A stretch of 7,852 nt of DNA, taken from contig JANLHD010000171.1 of NCBI GenBank assembly GCA_024653865.1, forward strand, positions 1 through 7,852, written 5' to 3'. Below are positions 6,448 through 7,852 of the stretch, one piece after another. Origin of the DNA: an archaeon. Lineage in GTDB: Archaea > Iainarchaeota > Iainarchaeia > Iainarchaeales > Iainarchaeaceae. How positions within the stretch are numbered: position 1 is the first letter of the stretch; the number at the start of each line of letters is the position of its first letter. The notes below the pieces were generated by a model that worked only from the letters and a program-made list of their open reading frames with translations, was not told the origin of the DNA and searched no databases. The position numbers were made by a program, and so were the translations under genes.

Positions 6448-7281
6448 ATGGCAGGGGACTTTATCTTCGAGAACTTCTGCAGGCCCATAATAGATTCGAG
6501 CGTGCAGGGATACAACCTTGTGAACACCTCGATTTATGCTCTAATACTCTTTGCAATCGTTTTTTACGGGCTCTACCCGTTCCTGAAAAAAAACAAAATA
6601 GAATTCAACTACAAATTCATGCTTGCAATCCTTCCCTTTGTGTTCTTCGGCTCGGCATTTAGGGTTTTGAACGACACCGGGCTATTCAGCAAAACCTGCA
6701 ATGTCCTAGACTTTGGTTTCTACACTTTCACGCCAGGAATATGGATTCTCATAGCAGCAATCACCTTGGCGAGCCTCTTTGTGGCAAAAAAATATTCAAC
6801 CAATGAAGAGGGTTTCCATAAAATCCTCGGTGGCATGGGCCTGGTTTTCCTGCTTCCCCTGCTCGCCTACCACGCGATAAATTTCCTCTCATGGGAGGGC
6901 TTTGCAATGGCACTCGGGCTCATGGCGCTCGTGACCATTTTAACAAGGGCGCTTGTCGGGATTTGGAAAAAAGATTTCTTTTCCGACCATTTGAACACCA
7001 TGGTTGTTGCCGGGCAGGCAATGGACGGCGCATCCACTTTTGTTGCGACATCCCTTTTCAGCTGCGGCGAACAGCACCCTTTAAGCGAATTCATCCTGGG
7101 CGCAAACCCGTTTTTGTTCATACTCGTAAAAATCGCCCTCGCGGTCCTCATAATACATTACGTCGACAATGACGTGAAGGACAAGAACTTCGCGGGATTC
7201 ATAAAAGTCGCGGTCACAATACTTGGGTTCGCAACCGGCACAAGAAACCTAATAACCCTGGGCGCGGGCACCTGCCTATAA
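6448..7281 (+). CDS. DUF63 family archaeal membrane protein
   Basis: This 277-residue integral membrane protein matches DUF63, a conserved archaeal family of unknown biochemical function. Recognisable family motifs are GYNLVNT (21-27), FGSAFRVLNDTG (67-78), FTPGIW (94-99), the GQAMDGASTF segment (189-198), LVKIALAV (226-233) and the polar C-terminal TGTRN (263-267). I see seven or eight hydrophobic segments: about 27-46, 57-72, 97-114, 128-146, 150-170, 185-203, 216-238 and 249-265. Polar or charged residues recur within or beside them (Arg72, Asp76, His142, Asp193, Lys228, Arg266), suggesting a buried polar site, though any catalytic or transport role is inference. There is no cleavable signal peptide; the N-terminus is polar. 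The start ATG overlaps no better candidate and lies at the expected distance from a TATA-like box. It is divergent from trm5 and followed by dphB after 58 bases. Family call is confident, function unknown. Confidence 0.9.
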   Translation: MAGDFIFENFCRPIIDSSVQGYNLVNTSIYALILFAIVFYGLYPFLKKNKIEFNYKFMLAILPFVFFGSAFRVLNDTGLFSKTCNVLDFGFYTFTPGIWILIAAITLASLFVAKKYSTNEEGFHKILGGMGLVFLLPLLAYHAINFLSWEGFAMALGLMALVTILTRALVGIWKKDFFSDHLNTMVVAGQAMDGASTFVATSLFSCGEQHPLSEFILGANPFLFILVKIALAVLIIHYVDNDVKDKNFAGFIKVAVTILGFATGTRNLITLGAGTCL

Positions 7282-7317
7282 AAAAGCCCAAAACCTTTTG
7301 GGGAAGCAATAAAAAGG
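7276..7317 (+). promoter_or_regulatory. Candidate TATA-like boxes and hairpin before dphB
   Basis: Two plus-strand candidates exist. CTATAAAAAA (7277-7286) overlaps the DUF63 stop and would give a leader of roughly 30 bases without a Shine-Dalgarno. AATAAAAA (7309-7316) sits about 28 bases before the ATG at 7340 and would give a leaderless transcript. Between them CCCAAA-ACCT-TTTGGG (7287-7302) can form a 6-base-pair hairpin. It lacks a following T-run, so it is not a convincing terminator. Confidence 0.35.
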
Positions 7318-7339
7318 TTAATTGTAGAACAATTCTAGC

Positions 7340-7852
7340 ATGCTATACCTAATCGGCCTTGGGCTGATACCTTCCCATTTGACACTCGAGGCGCAAGCGG
7401 CGCTTCGGGCATGCAAAAAAATTTATCTCGAAGTTTACACCTCGCAATACGCGCAGGGAAGCCCCGCAGACCTTGAGAAAATAACCGGCAAGCAAATTTT
7501 TGAACTCACAAGAAAGCAGGTCGAAGAGGAACTTGCTCCGCTGCTCGAGGAGGCAAAATCAAAGGACATTGGCCTCGCGGTTTTCGGCAACCCGTTGAAC
7601 GCGACAACGCACATCCAAATATTGCTCGACGCAAAAAAACTCGGCGCAAAAACAATTGTGGTTGCAGGCATAGGGGTTTTCGAATTCGTTTCGCTAAGCG
7701 GCCTTGACCGCTACAAGTTCGGCAGGACCACGACCCTTGTTTTCCACGAGCAGGATTACGAACCCGAGAGCTTTTACGACGCGATAATTGCGAACAAAAA
7801 AATGGGGCTCCACACCCTGTGCCTGCTTGACATCAAAAAGGACGAAGAGAGG
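7340..7852 (+). CDS. dphB: Diphthine synthase, 3' end beyond window
   Basis: DphB is the SAM-dependent methyltransferase of diphthamide synthesis; it methylates the aminocarboxypropyl-histidine intermediate on translation factor EF2. The window holds 171 codons, all open, of a family usually near 250-270 residues. Motifs in order are the start MLYLIGLGL, YLEVYTS (29-35), GNPLNATTH (83-91), YKFGRTTT (125-132) and GLHTLCLLDI (156-165), all in family positions of the tetrapyrrole-methylase fold. Two departures stand out. The usual GDP of the SAM-site loop is GNP (Asn84), and the region after it reads VAGIGVF (108-114), where I recall relatives carrying His before a Ser-Ile/Val. Both may affect SAM binding. 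No frameshift or stop is seen. It follows the DUF63 gene by 58 bases with no Shine-Dalgarno, so a leaderless or co-transcribed message is likely. Confidence 0.92.
   Translation, partial: MLYLIGLGLIPSHLTLEAQAALRACKKIYLEVYTSQYAQGSPADLEKITGKQIFELTRKQVEEELAPLLEEAKSKDIGLAVFGNPLNATTHIQILLDAKKLGAKTIVVAGIGVFEFVSLSGLDRYKFGRTTTLVFHEQDYEPESFYDAIIANKKMGLHTLCLLDIKKDEER

Noticed and set aside
7276..7339. tRNA or small RNA gene in the gap before dphB
   Set aside because: The gap is too short for a tRNA, no cloverleaf or GTTCGA-type loop is present, and the hairpins are small.

Overview
The window reads as archaeal chromosome. It encodes a Trm5-family tRNA (guanine-37) methyltransferase with the archaeal/eukaryotic fold, a diphthine synthase (diphthamide on EF2 is absent from bacteria) and a DUF63 membrane protein (an archaeal family). 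Most genes have a TATA-like box about 25-30 bases ahead of the start codon with almost no leader. Transcripts seem to end at runs of T. The base composition is mixed, neither strongly AT- nor GC-rich. The lineage cannot be fixed from this window; a euryarchaeal or DPANN-type archaeon is my inference.

Layout. From the left edge to 1792, on the minus strand, lies a long secreted protein. It has a signal peptide, is open for 597 codons, and runs off the window before any stop. Next, also minus, is S-adenosylhomocysteine hydrolase (1890-3137). Diverging from it is a small unrecognised basic protein of 109 residues (3251-3580, plus). It converges with a minus-strand pair, adenylate kinase then a PfkB-family kinase (5148 to 3596), joined by a one-base TAATG overlap. 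Upstream of these, on the same strand, is the Trm5-type methyltransferase (6410 to 5298). It shares a 37-base divergent promoter region with the DUF63 membrane protein (6448-7281, plus). A diphthine synthase begins at 7340 on the plus strand and is cut by the right edge. No stretch over 300 bases lacks a gene. I saw no tRNA, rRNA, CRISPR array, transposon or attachment site.

How the genes fit together. Two enzymes here consume S-adenosylmethionine (Trm5 and DphB), releasing S-adenosylhomocysteine. AhcY splits that product into homocysteine and adenosine. If the PfkB kinase acts on adenosine or a related nucleoside, it would give AMP, which adenylate kinase turns into ADP. The neighbourhood may therefore be a methylation by-product recycling cluster. 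The enzymes' families are seen in the sequence; the kinase substrate, and so the link, is inference.

Three starts needed correction by context. AhcY (3137), adenylate kinase (a TTG at 5148) and Trm5 (6410) each have a longer open frame upstream, but a TATA-like box lies inside that extension, and the shorter starts give family-typical N-termini.
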